Virus record (IMG/VR): IMGVR_UViG_3300037297_000066
Span: 248,001 to 312,000 of that record
Length of the DNA stretch: 64,000 bases
Source of the DNA: a virus
Reading direction: 5' to 3' (one strand)
Positions 15,373-23,324 of the stretch are shown piece after piece (position 1 is the stretch's first letter; each line of letters starts with the position of its first letter). The notes under the pieces were generated by a model. That model worked only from the letters and a program-made list of their open reading frames with translations. It searched no databases and had not been told where the DNA came from. The position numbers and the translations under genes are program-made.

Positions 15373-15888
15373 GTGAGCCTCAACGCTGATGAGATTGTGC
15401 CGGGACTATGGCAGGGAGCCGTACCTGACTTTGGACCTGCCGTAGCCCAGGCCGGATTCGATGTGCTGGTTCTGACCGCCTCAGAACACCAACGTTCTAC
15501 CGTCTACTACCCTGATGTGAAGGTCATCCAGGCCCCTAACGACGACAGTGTGGGGCGCCCCCTCACTCCCCACAAGCTTCGGACCGCTGTCAGGACAGCT
15601 GTGGAGGTGGCTCGGGATGTTCAGCAGGGGAAAAGAGTGTTGGTGACATGTGCCGCTGGCATGAACCGTTCAGGGTTCGTGGTAGCCCTAGCACTTCACC
15701 TGCTCTACGGGATGAGTGGAGAGATGGCGATCCAGTGGGTCCGCTTCAAGCGACGTAGAGGACATGATGGGTATCGCCCCCTGAGCAACAGGGAGTTCAA
15801 CGAGGTGTTGCGACGGTTGCCCACCGAACCTCCAAAGATCCCAGCCCCCAACATGCTGGTAGAGAGAGCTCCTAGATTCTTGCTCTAG
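15373..15888 (+). CDS. dual-specificity/tyrosine phosphatase-like protein
   Basis: 171 residues from GTG 15373. Signature loop VLVTCAAGMNRSG has the nucleophile C93 and phosphate-binding R99 (C-x5-R); the usual preceding His is Thr. The acidic loop is likely near residue 57 (NDDS). The fold matches DSPs that dephosphorylate proteins or, as PIR1-like enzymes, RNA 5' ends; the latter would fit the RNA theme but cannot be shown. Confidence 0.88.
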   Translation: MSLNADEIVPGLWQGAVPDFGPAVAQAGFDVLVLTASEHQRSTVYYPDVKVIQAPNDDSVGRPLTPHKLRTAVRTAVEVARDVQQGKRVLVTCAAGMNRSGFVVALALHLLYGMSGEMAIQWVRFKRRRGHDGYRPLSNREFNEVLRRLPTEPPKIPAPNMLVERAPRFLL

Positions 15889-16244
15889 CCTTTTAGTTGC
15901 TGTTTGAAGTACTCCAACAGCTGCTGGTAGAGCTCGGGATTTTTCTCCTGCATCGAGTGAAAAGAGCTCGATTCGTAATGGAAGTATCCCCAACTATGCA
16001 AGTAGAGGTAGTTTCCGCAGATCTTCTTGCAGAGATGAACCTTGACGACAGGGAAGACATCTTGTTGCGTCTCTTCTAGTGAGATGTAGAAGGCATCACA
16101 GTCCTCAACTAGTAGACTTCGAGAGCACCACTTCTCATTTATCAAAACAGCATCAGGGTACTGTTCTTGGACCGCCTGTATGAACTCCAAACGGGTTTGC
16201 AAGTAGAGCTCTTCGTTTTGCAGGTGGGATGAAGGGGAGGGCAT
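15885..16244 (-). CDS. hypothetical protein
   Basis: 119 residues; aromatic-rich, ends in a helical QQLLEYFKQQLKG. Converges on the phosphatase with a 4-nt overlap. Confidence 0.6.
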   Translation of the reverse strand: MPSPSSHLQNEELYLQTRLEFIQAVQEQYPDAVLINEKWCSRSLLVEDCDAFYISLEETQQDVFPVVKVHLCKKICGNYLYLHSWGYFHYESSSFHSMQEKNPELYQQLLEYFKQQLKG

Positions 16245-16252
16245 TGTTTACC

Positions 16253-16738
16253 TCAGAACCACTTGAGAGCTAGACCGTTGATGATTAGGTGGAGGGTGTT
16301 GTCTGTGAAGATCATGAGCCAGACAGTTAGCCAAACTGGTCTGTTAGAGGGGTAGCCCGTGACCGAACAATCCTTCCAAGGGTAACTTCGGATCAGCTTG
16401 GTTTCACCGCAACGGGAACACTCAAAGTCATCTTCCTTGTGCTTGTCTTTCATTTTCTGGCAAGTACATACCGGTACTTCGATCCACTTGGGAGCTAGAA
16501 GGTTTTTGGCCCAACACAGATAGCGAGCCAACCGCCACCTGTCGATGATGAAATGGGTGGCTATGATGGTGGCCAGGGCCCACGGGGATTGCGTCAAGAA
16601 CAGGAAAGGAAGAGCGTAGGTGAAGGCGTGAGCCAAACACGGCCAGCTAGATTTTGTCTTGTTCGTGGCCATCCAATCCGACTGCAGGAGATAGTCTCCC
16701 ACTAGATGGCAGACCAACATGTCCCCTGTAATCAGCAT
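16253..16738 (-). CDS. DUF3307-like membrane protein
   Basis: 161 residues. Starts MLVCHLVGDYLLQSDWMATNK, the DUF3307 hallmark (H-x2-GD-x2-LQ-x-DWMA), followed by hydrophobic segments (about residues 38-66 and 135-155) and ATHFIIDRWR. A four-cysteine zinc insert (CTCQKMK ... CSRC) lies between the segments. DUF3307 proteins are found in phages and bacteria; role unknown. Confidence 0.8.
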   Translation of the reverse strand: MLITGDMLVCHLVGDYLLQSDWMATNKTKSSWPCLAHAFTYALPFLFLTQSPWALATIIATHFIIDRWRLARYLCWAKNLLAPKWIEVPVCTCQKMKDKHKEDDFECSRCGETKLIRSYPWKDCSVTGYPSNRPVWLTVWLMIFTDNTLHLIINGLALKWF

Positions 16739-16741
16739 GGC

Positions 16742-17050
16742 CTATTTCTGTACCATGTCTGACCTTCGTAGTACATGGATTTGGTTGACTACCGAGGCCA
16801 AGGCTTCCCCTCGAATGTCTTCATCCCAAGGTACTTCGGATTCGGAGAGCCACTCCCACTCCCCGTAGCCCCCTTCATCTCCCTCTGAGTCGTAGAACTT
16901 GGCTAGCTTGAACCCGTCGCTCTTTCTACGCCGCTTCTCGTAGTGGTAACGGTCCAAGAACAGCAAATTCCCTTCAAGAGAGAACACCCACCGGTGCCGA
17001 GACAGTCGGTTGGGAGATTCTCGGACAACCTGGAAGGGTCCCCGAGACAT
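16742..17050 (-). CDS. hypothetical protein
   Basis: 102 residues from ATG 17050, which overlaps the lipoprotein stop. Begins with a strand-rich RHRWVFSLEGNLLFLDRYHY and an acidic middle. Unknown. Confidence 0.6.
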   Translation of the reverse strand: MSRGPFQVVRESPNRLSRHRWVFSLEGNLLFLDRYHYEKRRRKSDGFKLAKFYDSEGDEGGYGEWEWLSESEVPWDEDIRGEALASVVNQIHVLRRSDMVQK

Positions 17051-17415
17051 CACTTCTCACAGTCAGTCTCAGGGTTCCTGAGCCGGTACTCTTCGATTTG
17101 GTCGCAGCGAACGACCAGTCGGGTGCATTTGGGGTTGATGGCTGCCTTACGGTCTTGGAGCTCGTGGCACCAATCTACACAGCTCTGGTTGGGAGCCGTA
17201 GCCCCTCCGGCTCCCCCGGGAGGAAGATCCGAGTTGTAAACGGCGTTGCCCTCTTCACACCCCAGGGTCTGCCAGGTCTGGCAGGCTTCAGCACAATAGG
17301 TAGGGTCTGAGGCTGGTCCAGGGGGAGGCTCCGGAACTACAGGATCTTGAGGATCACAGGAGCTGCACCCACAAAGAAGGGAAGAAACCAGCAAAATAGC
17401 GAAATGCCTGATCAT
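17050..17415 (-). CDS. cysteine-rich lipoprotein
   Basis: 121 residues. Signal peptide FAILLVSSLLCGC with lipobox cysteine near residue 17, a Pro/Gly linker, then CAEACQTWQTLGCEEG ... CVDWC ... C ... CDQIEEYR, an even Cys spacing typical of deltaproteobacterial/Myxococcota lipoproteins. Likely attached to the host outer membrane during infection. Confidence 0.75.
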   Translation of the reverse strand: MIRHFAILLVSSLLCGCSSCDPQDPVVPEPPPGPASDPTYCAEACQTWQTLGCEEGNAVYNSDLPPGGAGGATAPNQSCVDWCHELQDRKAAINPKCTRLVVRCDQIEEYRLRNPETDCEK

Positions 17416-17527
17416 ACCAACCTCACGCTATAGAGAAATTCTTCTTGTCACATTTCTGATGCGATGTGTCTGTCTAGTTCCCAGAGGGGTCTTTGAACCC
17501 AGGGATTCTACACACCAAAGGCTCCCC

Positions 17528-18376
17528 ATGCCAACGATCAAATCCGTAACCAAACCCCAAATCCGAATGGACTACCGTAAATTGCGGAAGTCTGGCTACC
17601 TACCTGACCCTCCCAAGAAGCGGGGAGAAACTCCAGATCGAGTTTTTGAGACTCAACTCCAACCCCGCCTAAAGACCTTTTTCCAGGGAGACGTGGATTT
17701 GTCTCCCTACACCACTGAAACCAACCAGCTCAACGCTTCTTCTTGCGCAGGCAACTCGACGGCCGACAGTGTGGAGATCCTCAATGCTGTCGAAGGGCGC
17801 CCCCGTGTCGAGTTGAGTCGTTTGTTCGTCTACAACTTAGCTCGGTCCATGATGGACATTGACCAAGATGGTTGCGGCGACATCAACTACGACGACGGTA
17901 CGTACATCCGTTTGGCCTTCTCGGTCCTGAGCAAGTTTGGGATCTGTGAAGAGTCAGACTGGCCCTATGACCTTCGTCGGAACCTTTACCGGCTTCCCAG
18001 CATCATTGCTATGCGTAGGGCCACTGGGCATCGCATCCACAGCTACTATCGAATCACGGCCAAAGGGGAGGAACGCTGTGACGAGATCATCAAGGCCCTG
18101 AGAGCTAGGCATCCTGTGGTTTTCGGAACCACGATTGCTGACGACTTCAGCAAGCTTCGCACCGAAGGCCCCGTCAGTCACCCCACGAAAAACCTGAACG
18201 GCGGCCATGCTATGGTCTGCGTTGGGTACCTTCGAGGGAAGGGTTTCATCATCAAGAACTCCTGGGGTCGCACTTGGGGCTCCGACGGATTCTGTATCTT
18301 CACCCCCGACTACATGAGTTGGTCGAAGACAAGGGATATCTGGGTTCCCACCCTCGGGACCACCTTCCGGAAGTAG
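17528..18376 (+). CDS. papain-family (C1A) cysteine protease
   Basis: 282 residues from ATG 17528. Catalytic set: oxyanion Gln67, Cys73 in NQLNASSCAGNS, His227 in GGHAMVCVGY and Asn244 in IIKNSWGRTWG. No signal peptide, so probably cytosolic or virion-borne. The first 60 residues may be an inhibitory propeptide. Phage C1 proteases are uncommon; it could process phage structural or tagged proteins, but this is inference. Confidence 0.92.
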   Translation: MPTIKSVTKPQIRMDYRKLRKSGYLPDPPKKRGETPDRVFETQLQPRLKTFFQGDVDLSPYTTETNQLNASSCAGNSTADSVEILNAVEGRPRVELSRLFVYNLARSMMDIDQDGCGDINYDDGTYIRLAFSVLSKFGICEESDWPYDLRRNLYRLPSIIAMRRATGHRIHSYYRITAKGEERCDEIIKALRARHPVVFGTTIADDFSKLRTEGPVSHPTKNLNGGHAMVCVGYLRGKGFIIKNSWGRTWGSDGFCIFTPDYMSWSKTRDIWVPTLGTTFRK

Positions 18377-18382
18377 TAGTGA

Positions 18383-19249
18383 ATGGCTGATCTTGTCGAA
18401 AGAGTGGCTGCTCGGCATTTCCGGGCAGCTTTCTTCAATGTGGGCGACATAATTTTGTACGGGAAGTACAAGAACAAGAAAGGCCGCATTGTCTCTTTCG
18501 GGGAGAACGACAAAGGGCAGCCTACAGTCGAAATCGAGCCCATCCCGAAGGGCCGCAAGAAGAACAAAGTGATGGGTCTCTTCAAGATCTGGAGATCTAC
18601 TGTCGAGAAAGAAGCCACCATGACGGATACCAAGACTCTTGCCCTCAAAGTTGCCGCTAGATACCTTCAAGCTGCTCTGGGACTAGGCAGAACCCTCGAC
18701 CACGGAACCGTTCGAATCCACCGCTATCGGGATCATCTGAGAGTCACGGATTTGACCAATGCGGGTAAGCGGGGAAAGAAGGTTCGGTCGTTCTCTCTCC
18801 AACCAACCTACGCCTACAAGGGCGACGATCAGAAATGGTTGGACAACATGGCCACGCAAATGATCCGGAGCTACAAAGACTACCAGCGGATGCTCTCCTT
18901 CGTGAAAGACGTGCAACACGACTATCCAACGGAGATCTCGATCGAGGAATATGAAGAGCGGGGAATCGATGTAACCCCCGCCGGAGGCAAGCTCAAGATC
19001 GTAGGGGTCGATTTCGAGGGCACGGCAGAACCCCATGAGTTCCTGCTCAAGCACCGTACCCAAATGACTCATCCCAAGACGGGGGAGCCCTCTCACATGC
19101 AGGACACGCTCTACAGCAACGTCGGACGGAAAGACGCTGCCAAGTTCTACGCCTGGGCCAAGGACAACCTGAACACGATCAAACGAATGAGCATCCTGCA
19201 ACTTCGAAAGCAGTGGGACGCCCTGGGCGTTCGGTACGACTACCACTGA
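18383..19249 (+). CDS. protein with two copies of the VAARYLxA tag
   Basis: 288 residues. The first tag is at residues 6-16 (ERVAARHFRAA); then comes a short beta module to about residue 70. A second in-frame Met at residue 80 (nt 18620) starts MTDTKTLALKVAARYLQAALG, a full second tag, followed by a 190-residue unknown domain. Either this is a fusion of two tagged proteins, a polyprotein cut at the tags, or two in-frame translation starts. Follows the papain-like protease by 6 nt. Confidence 0.75.
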   Translation: MADLVERVAARHFRAAFFNVGDIILYGKYKNKKGRIVSFGENDKGQPTVEIEPIPKGRKKNKVMGLFKIWRSTVEKEATMTDTKTLALKVAARYLQAALGLGRTLDHGTVRIHRYRDHLRVTDLTNAGKRGKKVRSFSLQPTYAYKGDDQKWLDNMATQMIRSYKDYQRMLSFVKDVQHDYPTEISIEEYEERGIDVTPAGGKLKIVGVDFEGTAEPHEFLLKHRTQMTHPKTGEPSHMQDTLYSNVGRKDAAKFYAWAKDNLNTIKRMSILQLRKQWDALGVRYDYH

Positions 19250-19264
19250 AATTCGGAGCGGGGG

Positions 19265-19293
19265 TTAAGATCTGGGGCTCTCACGTGTAATGG
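19265..19293 (+). promoter_or_regulatory. promoter: TTAAGA-17 bp-TAATGG
   Basis: -35 TTAAGA (19265-19270), 17-nt spacer ending CTCACGTG, -10 TAATGG (19288-19293), 4 nt before ATG 19298. Matches the copy at 20529. Confidence 0.65.
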
Positions 19294-19297
19294 GAGC

Positions 19298-19594
19298 ATG
19301 ACCCCCAAAGTCGAATCCCGAATTCAAGAACTGGGCGACCAGTTGCGAGATGACGGAAGGACTTTCGTCCAGTACGAAGAAGGGGCCGAGCTAGCAGCTG
19401 AGCTGAAGGTCCACCCAAGCGTGGTCCTGAAGGCTTTGAAGTTGGCCGGTTTTGAACTTCGTCGAGAGGTGCCTCGAAAGGTTCGGGGGTTTCGTACCAA
19501 CAACCATGACCGGTGGTATGGTCCTGGAGCTGAGTCCACCCACGGGGGCACCGGGTGGGAGGTCATCTCTGGGTTCGCCGGCAAGGAAGGGTGA
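19298..19594 (+). CDS. hypothetical HTH-like protein
   Basis: 98 residues. ELAAELKVHPSVVLKALKLAGFELRRE resembles a helix-turn-helix; C-terminus glycine-rich. May be a DNA-binding regulator. Confidence 0.6.
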   Translation: MTPKVESRIQELGDQLRDDGRTFVQYEEGAELAAELKVHPSVVLKALKLAGFELRREVPRKVRGFRTNNHDRWYGPGAESTHGGTGWEVISGFAGKEG

Positions 19595-19599
19595 AGAGA

Positions 19600-19872
19600 A
19601 TGTCCAAAGCGATTCCCGACACATACATGGTTGAGTTGGCCGGTGCCGAGAATAGGTACTTGCGAGCACGGGGATGGGTACCCACTCTGTACCAACACTC
19701 AGAAAAGGGTTCCATCCGAGTTTGGGTAAGGGGTGGTGCGACATACTACCACACCAAAGCTCTTCAGATCCAAAAGGCTGCAGATCAAGCCGAGTTGGAA
19801 GAGATGGATCGAGTTCACGGGGAGCTCCTGCCCGTGAAGTTCGGGCAGACTCACGTCGCCCCGGAGAAGTAA
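19600..19872 (+). CDS. hypothetical protein
   Basis: 90 residues from ATG 19600. N-terminal YMVELAGAENRYLRARGW, then a beta hairpin (GSIRVWVRGGATYYHT) and a helix. Unknown; co-directional with 19298. Confidence 0.6.
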   Translation: MSKAIPDTYMVELAGAENRYLRARGWVPTLYQHSEKGSIRVWVRGGATYYHTKALQIQKAADQAELEEMDRVHGELLPVKFGQTHVAPEK

Positions 19873-19895
19873 TCTGCTTGTCGGTTCACTGAGGT

Positions 19896-20324
19896 GTGAC
19901 TCCTCAGGATTTCCTCCACGAGCTAGGAGTAACTCCAAGCGTAATAAACAAGCTTCGCCGGATGCCTTTTCAACAGGCTCAGGCGAAGCTTGAGGAGATC
20001 AAAACAGTCGCCCGAAGACAATACCGGCGACTTGCTCTCAAGTACCATCCGGATCGAAACTTGGAAGATCCTGAGGGAGCTCAACAGAGTTTCATCCTGT
20101 TGGGAAATGTGCTTCAGTACGTGGAGTCGTTGAAAGTTCAACCTCCCGTTCCCCCTCCCATGCGACGGCCCGTCATGCATGTGAGTTTTCCGTTCACATC
20201 CACTACCTCTACGAGCTCTACAACTACAGGTACGTATAGCACCTACAGTTACTTCGGAATGACGGGTAACCGGCCTCGTCCTGTGTACAATGCTCGTAGG
20301 GTAATCTTCGTGCGACCGCTATGA
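19896..20324 (+). CDS. J-domain protein
   Basis: 142 residues from GTG. A J-like helix pair with YRRLALKYHPDRNLEDPEGAQ; HPD at residues 51-53 is the DnaK-stimulating motif. The C-terminal 60 residues are Ser/Thr/Tyr-rich low complexity. With GroES and GroEL, the phage carries pieces of both chaperone systems. No DnaK is in the window, so it likely acts on the host DnaK. Confidence 0.88.
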   Translation: MTPQDFLHELGVTPSVINKLRRMPFQQAQAKLEEIKTVARRQYRRLALKYHPDRNLEDPEGAQQSFILLGNVLQYVESLKVQPPVPPPMRRPVMHVSFPFTSTTSTSSTTTGTYSTYSYFGMTGNRPRPVYNARRVIFVRPL

Positions 20325-20518
20325 GACAGTCAGGATTTCAGGTCAAATCTTCCGACAGTAGTGACCTTCCTTACGAGGTGGTGAAGAAACCAGTCTTGAG
20401 GGGAGACGGGAAAGTGGAATTCTGCTCCGTAAGGGTTTACCCGCCGATCCACAGATGTGAAGTGGACCAGATGGTTCGGCCCATGAACTTCTGGAACGAC
20501 GAAATCGATTTCAGGTAG
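20321..20518 (+). CDS. hypothetical protein
   Basis: 65 residues; ATG overlaps the J-protein stop (ATGA). Mixed strand content, one C..C pair. Unknown. Confidence 0.55.
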   Translation: MRQSGFQVKSSDSSDLPYEVVKKPVLRGDGKVEFCSVRVYPPIHRCEVDQMVRPMNFWNDEIDFR

Positions 20519-20528
20519 TTCAGCTGGG

Positions 20529-20557
20529 TTAAGATCGGGCCCCCTCACGTGTAATAG
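20529..20557 (+). promoter_or_regulatory. promoter: TTAAGA-17 bp-TAATAG
   Basis: -35 TTAAGA (20529-20534), 17-nt spacer, -10 TAATAG (20552-20557), 4 nt before ATG 20562; spacer shares CTCACGTG with the copies at 19265 and 4681. Confidence 0.65.
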
Positions 20558-20561
20558 GGGC

Positions 20562-21227
20562 ATGTTGCAATACACCCCAATGCACGAAGTTCTTTCCGAA
20601 GGCGACCACGGAAGAGCTTCTCTAAGATACCTTCACATCGGCCAGGAAGAGGCTTCCTACACTCGAATGCGAGCGGCTATCACAGGAGGTCGGGACTCTG
20701 CAATAGCAGAGGGCCACTACGTTCAGCTGAAGGTTGGTGGCTATCTGGTCATGAGTGACACCCCGATGGAGCGTGATACCAACGCCAATGCCGTCCAGTC
20801 GGCCACCGGAGACGTACTCATTGCTGGGCTCGGCCTGGGAATGATCATCATCCCGATGATCACCAAGCCCGAGGTCACGAGCATCACGGTCGTCGAGAAG
20901 GAGGCTGATGTGGTGGCTCTGGTGCAGCCCCAGCTCGTGAAGTACCTCACCGAGAAGCACGGGGATTCGGTGGCTGCCAAGCTCAAGGTCATCACGGCCG
21001 ACATCTTGGAATGGAAGCCTCCCAAGGGCCAGAAGTGGGACACCATCTACTTCGACATCTGGCCGGACATCTGCCTCGATGCCCTCCCCGAGATGAAGAC
21101 GCTTCACCGACGGTTCGGTCGCCGGAAGACCTCGCCGAACTCCTATATGGCGAGTTGGGAGAGAGGTAGGTTGGAGTACGAGAGTAGCCGACAGAAGAGA
21201 GCCCGGGGTCGGTACGGGTGGTACTGA
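20562..21227 (+). CDS. SAM-dependent methyltransferase / spermidine-synthase-like
   Basis: 221 residues. VLIAGLGLGM (residues 85-94) is motif I, ITVVEKEADVVAL gives the acidic end of strand 2, and WDTIYFDIWPD (about 160-170) the strand-4 motif; the layout is closest to the polyamine aminopropyltransferase branch. The C-terminus becomes Arg-rich. Substrate unknown. Confidence 0.82.
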   Translation: MLQYTPMHEVLSEGDHGRASLRYLHIGQEEASYTRMRAAITGGRDSAIAEGHYVQLKVGGYLVMSDTPMERDTNANAVQSATGDVLIAGLGLGMIIIPMITKPEVTSITVVEKEADVVALVQPQLVKYLTEKHGDSVAAKLKVITADILEWKPPKGQKWDTIYFDIWPDICLDALPEMKTLHRRFGRRKTSPNSYMASWERGRLEYESSRQKRARGRYGWY

Positions 21228-21631
21228 TGGCCTGGAGGATAGTACGTCAACCGAATGGTCGGCTGGCTAGGTGGAGCGACATCATCGACGGGTTCACTCA
21301 CTACAACATGACCAAAGAGATGGCTGTCAGCTTATGCATGACGGTTAGAGACATGCCCCTGGAACAAGCCGAAACCAAGGTCCAACGAGGTCTCGATGAC
21401 TCGGTTGAAGGGAGGGAGGGAGTGATCTCCAACCCCTCAGAAGGGCCACCCGGGTTCCGTAGGTGGAACGATTGCCTGAACATCATCGAGATAGTTCATG
21501 GTCGTGAAGAGGCGGACTCGTGCCGAAAATGGGGAACCGGGCCCCCTGCAAAGCAACCTGTCATGGAGCAGACGACTGACGAGTACCCCACCGTGTGGGA
21601 CCACATCCTGAACCCTGACAACAAGGACTGA
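21227..21631 (+). CDS. paralog A of tandem pair, VWDHIL tail
   Basis: 134 residues; start MAWRIVRQPNGRLARW overlaps the methyltransferase stop. Shares (I/L)V(R/K)QPNG, a central RWNxxLxxIE and HGRE with the next gene, and ends TVWDHILNPDNKD, a version of the recurrent C-terminal motif. Confidence 0.7.
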   Translation: MAWRIVRQPNGRLARWSDIIDGFTHYNMTKEMAVSLCMTVRDMPLEQAETKVQRGLDDSVEGREGVISNPSEGPPGFRRWNDCLNIIEIVHGREEADSCRKWGTGPPAKQPVMEQTTDEYPTVWDHILNPDNKD

Positions 21632-21632
21632 C

Positions 21633-22013
21633 ATGGACTGGAAACTGGTCAAACAACCGAACGGCCTGTATGCCTGGTTCGTTCTGTCCTTCCAGGACTT
21701 CACGATTCTGTCCATGACCAACGACACTGCTTGGAGAGTGTACAACGGGGCCGGGGGCCAGTACTTCGAGTTCTGCGACCAGACCCTTTGGGCAAAAGAA
21801 GCCGAGCGTGATGTCTTCGAGACGTCCTGGATCTCCAAGCCTGGTACCAACCAGCGTTGGAATACCGCTCTTCTGCTCATCGAGGAGCATCACGGAAGAC
21901 ATGTCAGGGAGATCCGGGAGCAGATAGCTCAGCTGTGTAGCCTCGACGGGGCCCCCTTCAGGACCTCCAGAACGGTATGGGAACGTATCCTGGCTGCTAC
22001 CGGCGGCCCTTGA
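21633..22013 (+). CDS. paralog B of tandem pair, VWERIL tail
   Basis: 126 residues. MDWKLVKQPNGLYAWF aligns with the preceding gene; ends TVWERILAATGGP. The two form a local duplication that kept the C-terminal motif. Confidence 0.7.
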   Translation: MDWKLVKQPNGLYAWFVLSFQDFTILSMTNDTAWRVYNGAGGQYFEFCDQTLWAKEAERDVFETSWISKPGTNQRWNTALLLIEEHHGRHVREIREQIAQLCSLDGAPFRTSRTVWERILAATGGP

Positions 22014-22137
22014 GCTGACCCAGAAGACGGGCTCGTTCCTTCTCTAGCCTCTTGTACTTCTCAGTGAAAAAGCAAGCATCCTTCATCTGCTGCTCTACGA
22101 CCCGTAGAAGGGCCTCTAGCTTCCGACGGTCAGCCAT
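21997..22137 (-). CDS. short coiled-coil protein
   Basis: 46 residues: MADRRKLEALLRVVEQQMKD then a Lys/Glu/Arg-rich helix. Complete frame between ATG 22137 and TAG 21997-21999; its 3' end overlaps the convergent gene by 17 nt. Probably real, second in a two-gene minus unit after 22182-22511. Confidence 0.5.
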   Translation of the reverse strand: MADRRKLEALLRVVEQQMKDACFFTEKYKRLEKERARLLGQLKGRR

Positions 22138-22181
22138 ACCCCTGAAGGTTCAAAAGAGGCTCAGCGGGGCCCTCAGGGGCC

Positions 22182-22511
22182 TCAGATGGGTGTCTTGGGA
22201 AACTTCGTGGGACCCAGCACCCTCTGGTAAGGCTCTGTCTTCTTGACCGAATGCCAGGTCGGAGGTTTTCCATCGAGGGTCTCCACCACCACCAACTGAC
22301 GCAGGTCGTCTCGTCTGTCGATCCCAACGGCTGTCACCTTGAACCGATGATCCACCTCCAAGAGCTGGTCTCGGCCATCTTGGTTTTTCTGGATCTTGAA
22401 CCGGAGAGCAATCGGATCACCGATTCTCAGCAGAGAAGGGAGATCCTGCCTCACCTTCGGCCGGCCGTTCACATCAGCTAGTTCTACGATGGATGGGATC
22501 GTGATCGTCAT
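22182..22511 (-). CDS. hypothetical beta-rich phage protein
   Basis: 109 residues. RIGDPIALRFKIQK ... DQLLEVDHRFKV ... LVVVETLDGKPPTW is a repeated strand pattern typical of a small-barrel protein family seen in large phages. No enzymatic motif. Confidence 0.65.
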   Translation of the reverse strand: MTITIPSIVELADVNGRPKVRQDLPSLLRIGDPIALRFKIQKNQDGRDQLLEVDHRFKVTAVGIDRRDDLRQLVVVETLDGKPPTWHSVKKTEPYQRVLGPTKFPKTPI

Positions 22512-22965
22512 AGAGCTTGCCTACCGTAGCAGGATCCAGTAAGAGGGAACAAGCCCCCTTCCAGCTGAGGGGGGTGGTTCACAGGCACCACAGGAAACTG
22601 ATGCTACCACGAGCTCAGAAAAACAGCCTACTGCCCAGGGTGAGACTAGCTGGGATCTTCGGATCAGTCTCACGTAGCCAGCGAAGCAACCTCTACCTCG
22701 GGAGCGTGGTCCTTCCTAGGTATTGTGGTTGCTCGAAAAGGGATCCCCAGCTTCAGCGCAGCTTCGGATCCCCTATGGCCAACGGTAACACGTCAGGGAG
22801 GAGCCTGATCCTCTCTTTCCAAGAGAGCTACACATAGCTCTCTTGAATTTCCTTACCTGGGCCCCCAACAAAATTCCTACTCATACACACTCTCTTCTTT
22901 CTCATCCTCATCCAAATCATCCTCATCCAAGTACGAGTGAAACGAGTACTGAAACCCTTTCCCGA
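22512..22965. other. non-coding stretch with several hairpins
   Basis: No convincing gene. Holds GTGAGACT/AGTCTCAC and GGGATCC/GGATCCC hairpins, a strong hairpin at 22820-22845, and a pyrimidine-rich tract of TCATCC repeats near 22900-22930. Probably terminators and leaders between transcription units. Confidence 0.4.
22820..22845 (+). terminator. hairpin, probable terminator
   Basis: 11-bp arms CAAGAGAGCTA and TAGCTCTCTTG with CACA loop, followed by AATTTCC. Confidence 0.45.
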
Positions 22966-23229
22966 ATGAATGAAGGTAGTAAAGAGACTGGTAACCGTAA
23001 GGAAGCAGGATCCCCGGAAGATGGAACCCTTGACGAAGATGGAACCCCTGGCAGTGAAGAAACCTCAGGTTCTACGTACAAACTGGTAAATCCTCTTGGT
23101 GATGATGATCTCGTAGGTAGTCGAAAATCTTCAGATCAGGATCCAGACCTCTGGGAGAAGGTAAATCCCAGAGGTCTTTCGCTTGACGGGGGTACCTTCT
23201 CGGCTATAGAGAAGGTTTCTGGTCTCTGA
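22966..23229 (+). CDS. possible acidic disordered protein
   Basis: 87 codons from ATG 22966, Glu/Asp/Gly/Ser-rich (EDGTLDEDGTPG). No ribosome-binding site is visible and two strong hairpins lie in its 3' half, so it may not be translated. Confidence 0.3.
   Translation: MNEGSKETGNRKEAGSPEDGTLDEDGTPGSEETSGSTYKLVNPLGDDDLVGSRKSSDQDPDLWEKVNPRGLSLDGGTFSAIEKVSGL
23145..23181 (+). terminator. hairpin, probable terminator
   Basis: 12-bp arms AGACCTCTGGGA / TCCCAGAGGTCT, followed by TTTCG; a second hairpin ACCTTCTC/GAGAAGGT follows at about 23202. Confidence 0.45.
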
Positions 23230-23324
23230 GAAAATGAAGGGCATCCCTGAAGCGGGTTAAGATCCTGGCTTCCCAATCGTTGTCCTTCTGAGACCCAAAA
23301 AATGGCCCGTTGGAGGGGCCTTCT

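Noticed and set aside
22517-22837. Open frame on plus strand in the spacer
   Set aside because: Arg/Ser-rich translation, no ribosome-binding site, crossed by several strong hairpins.
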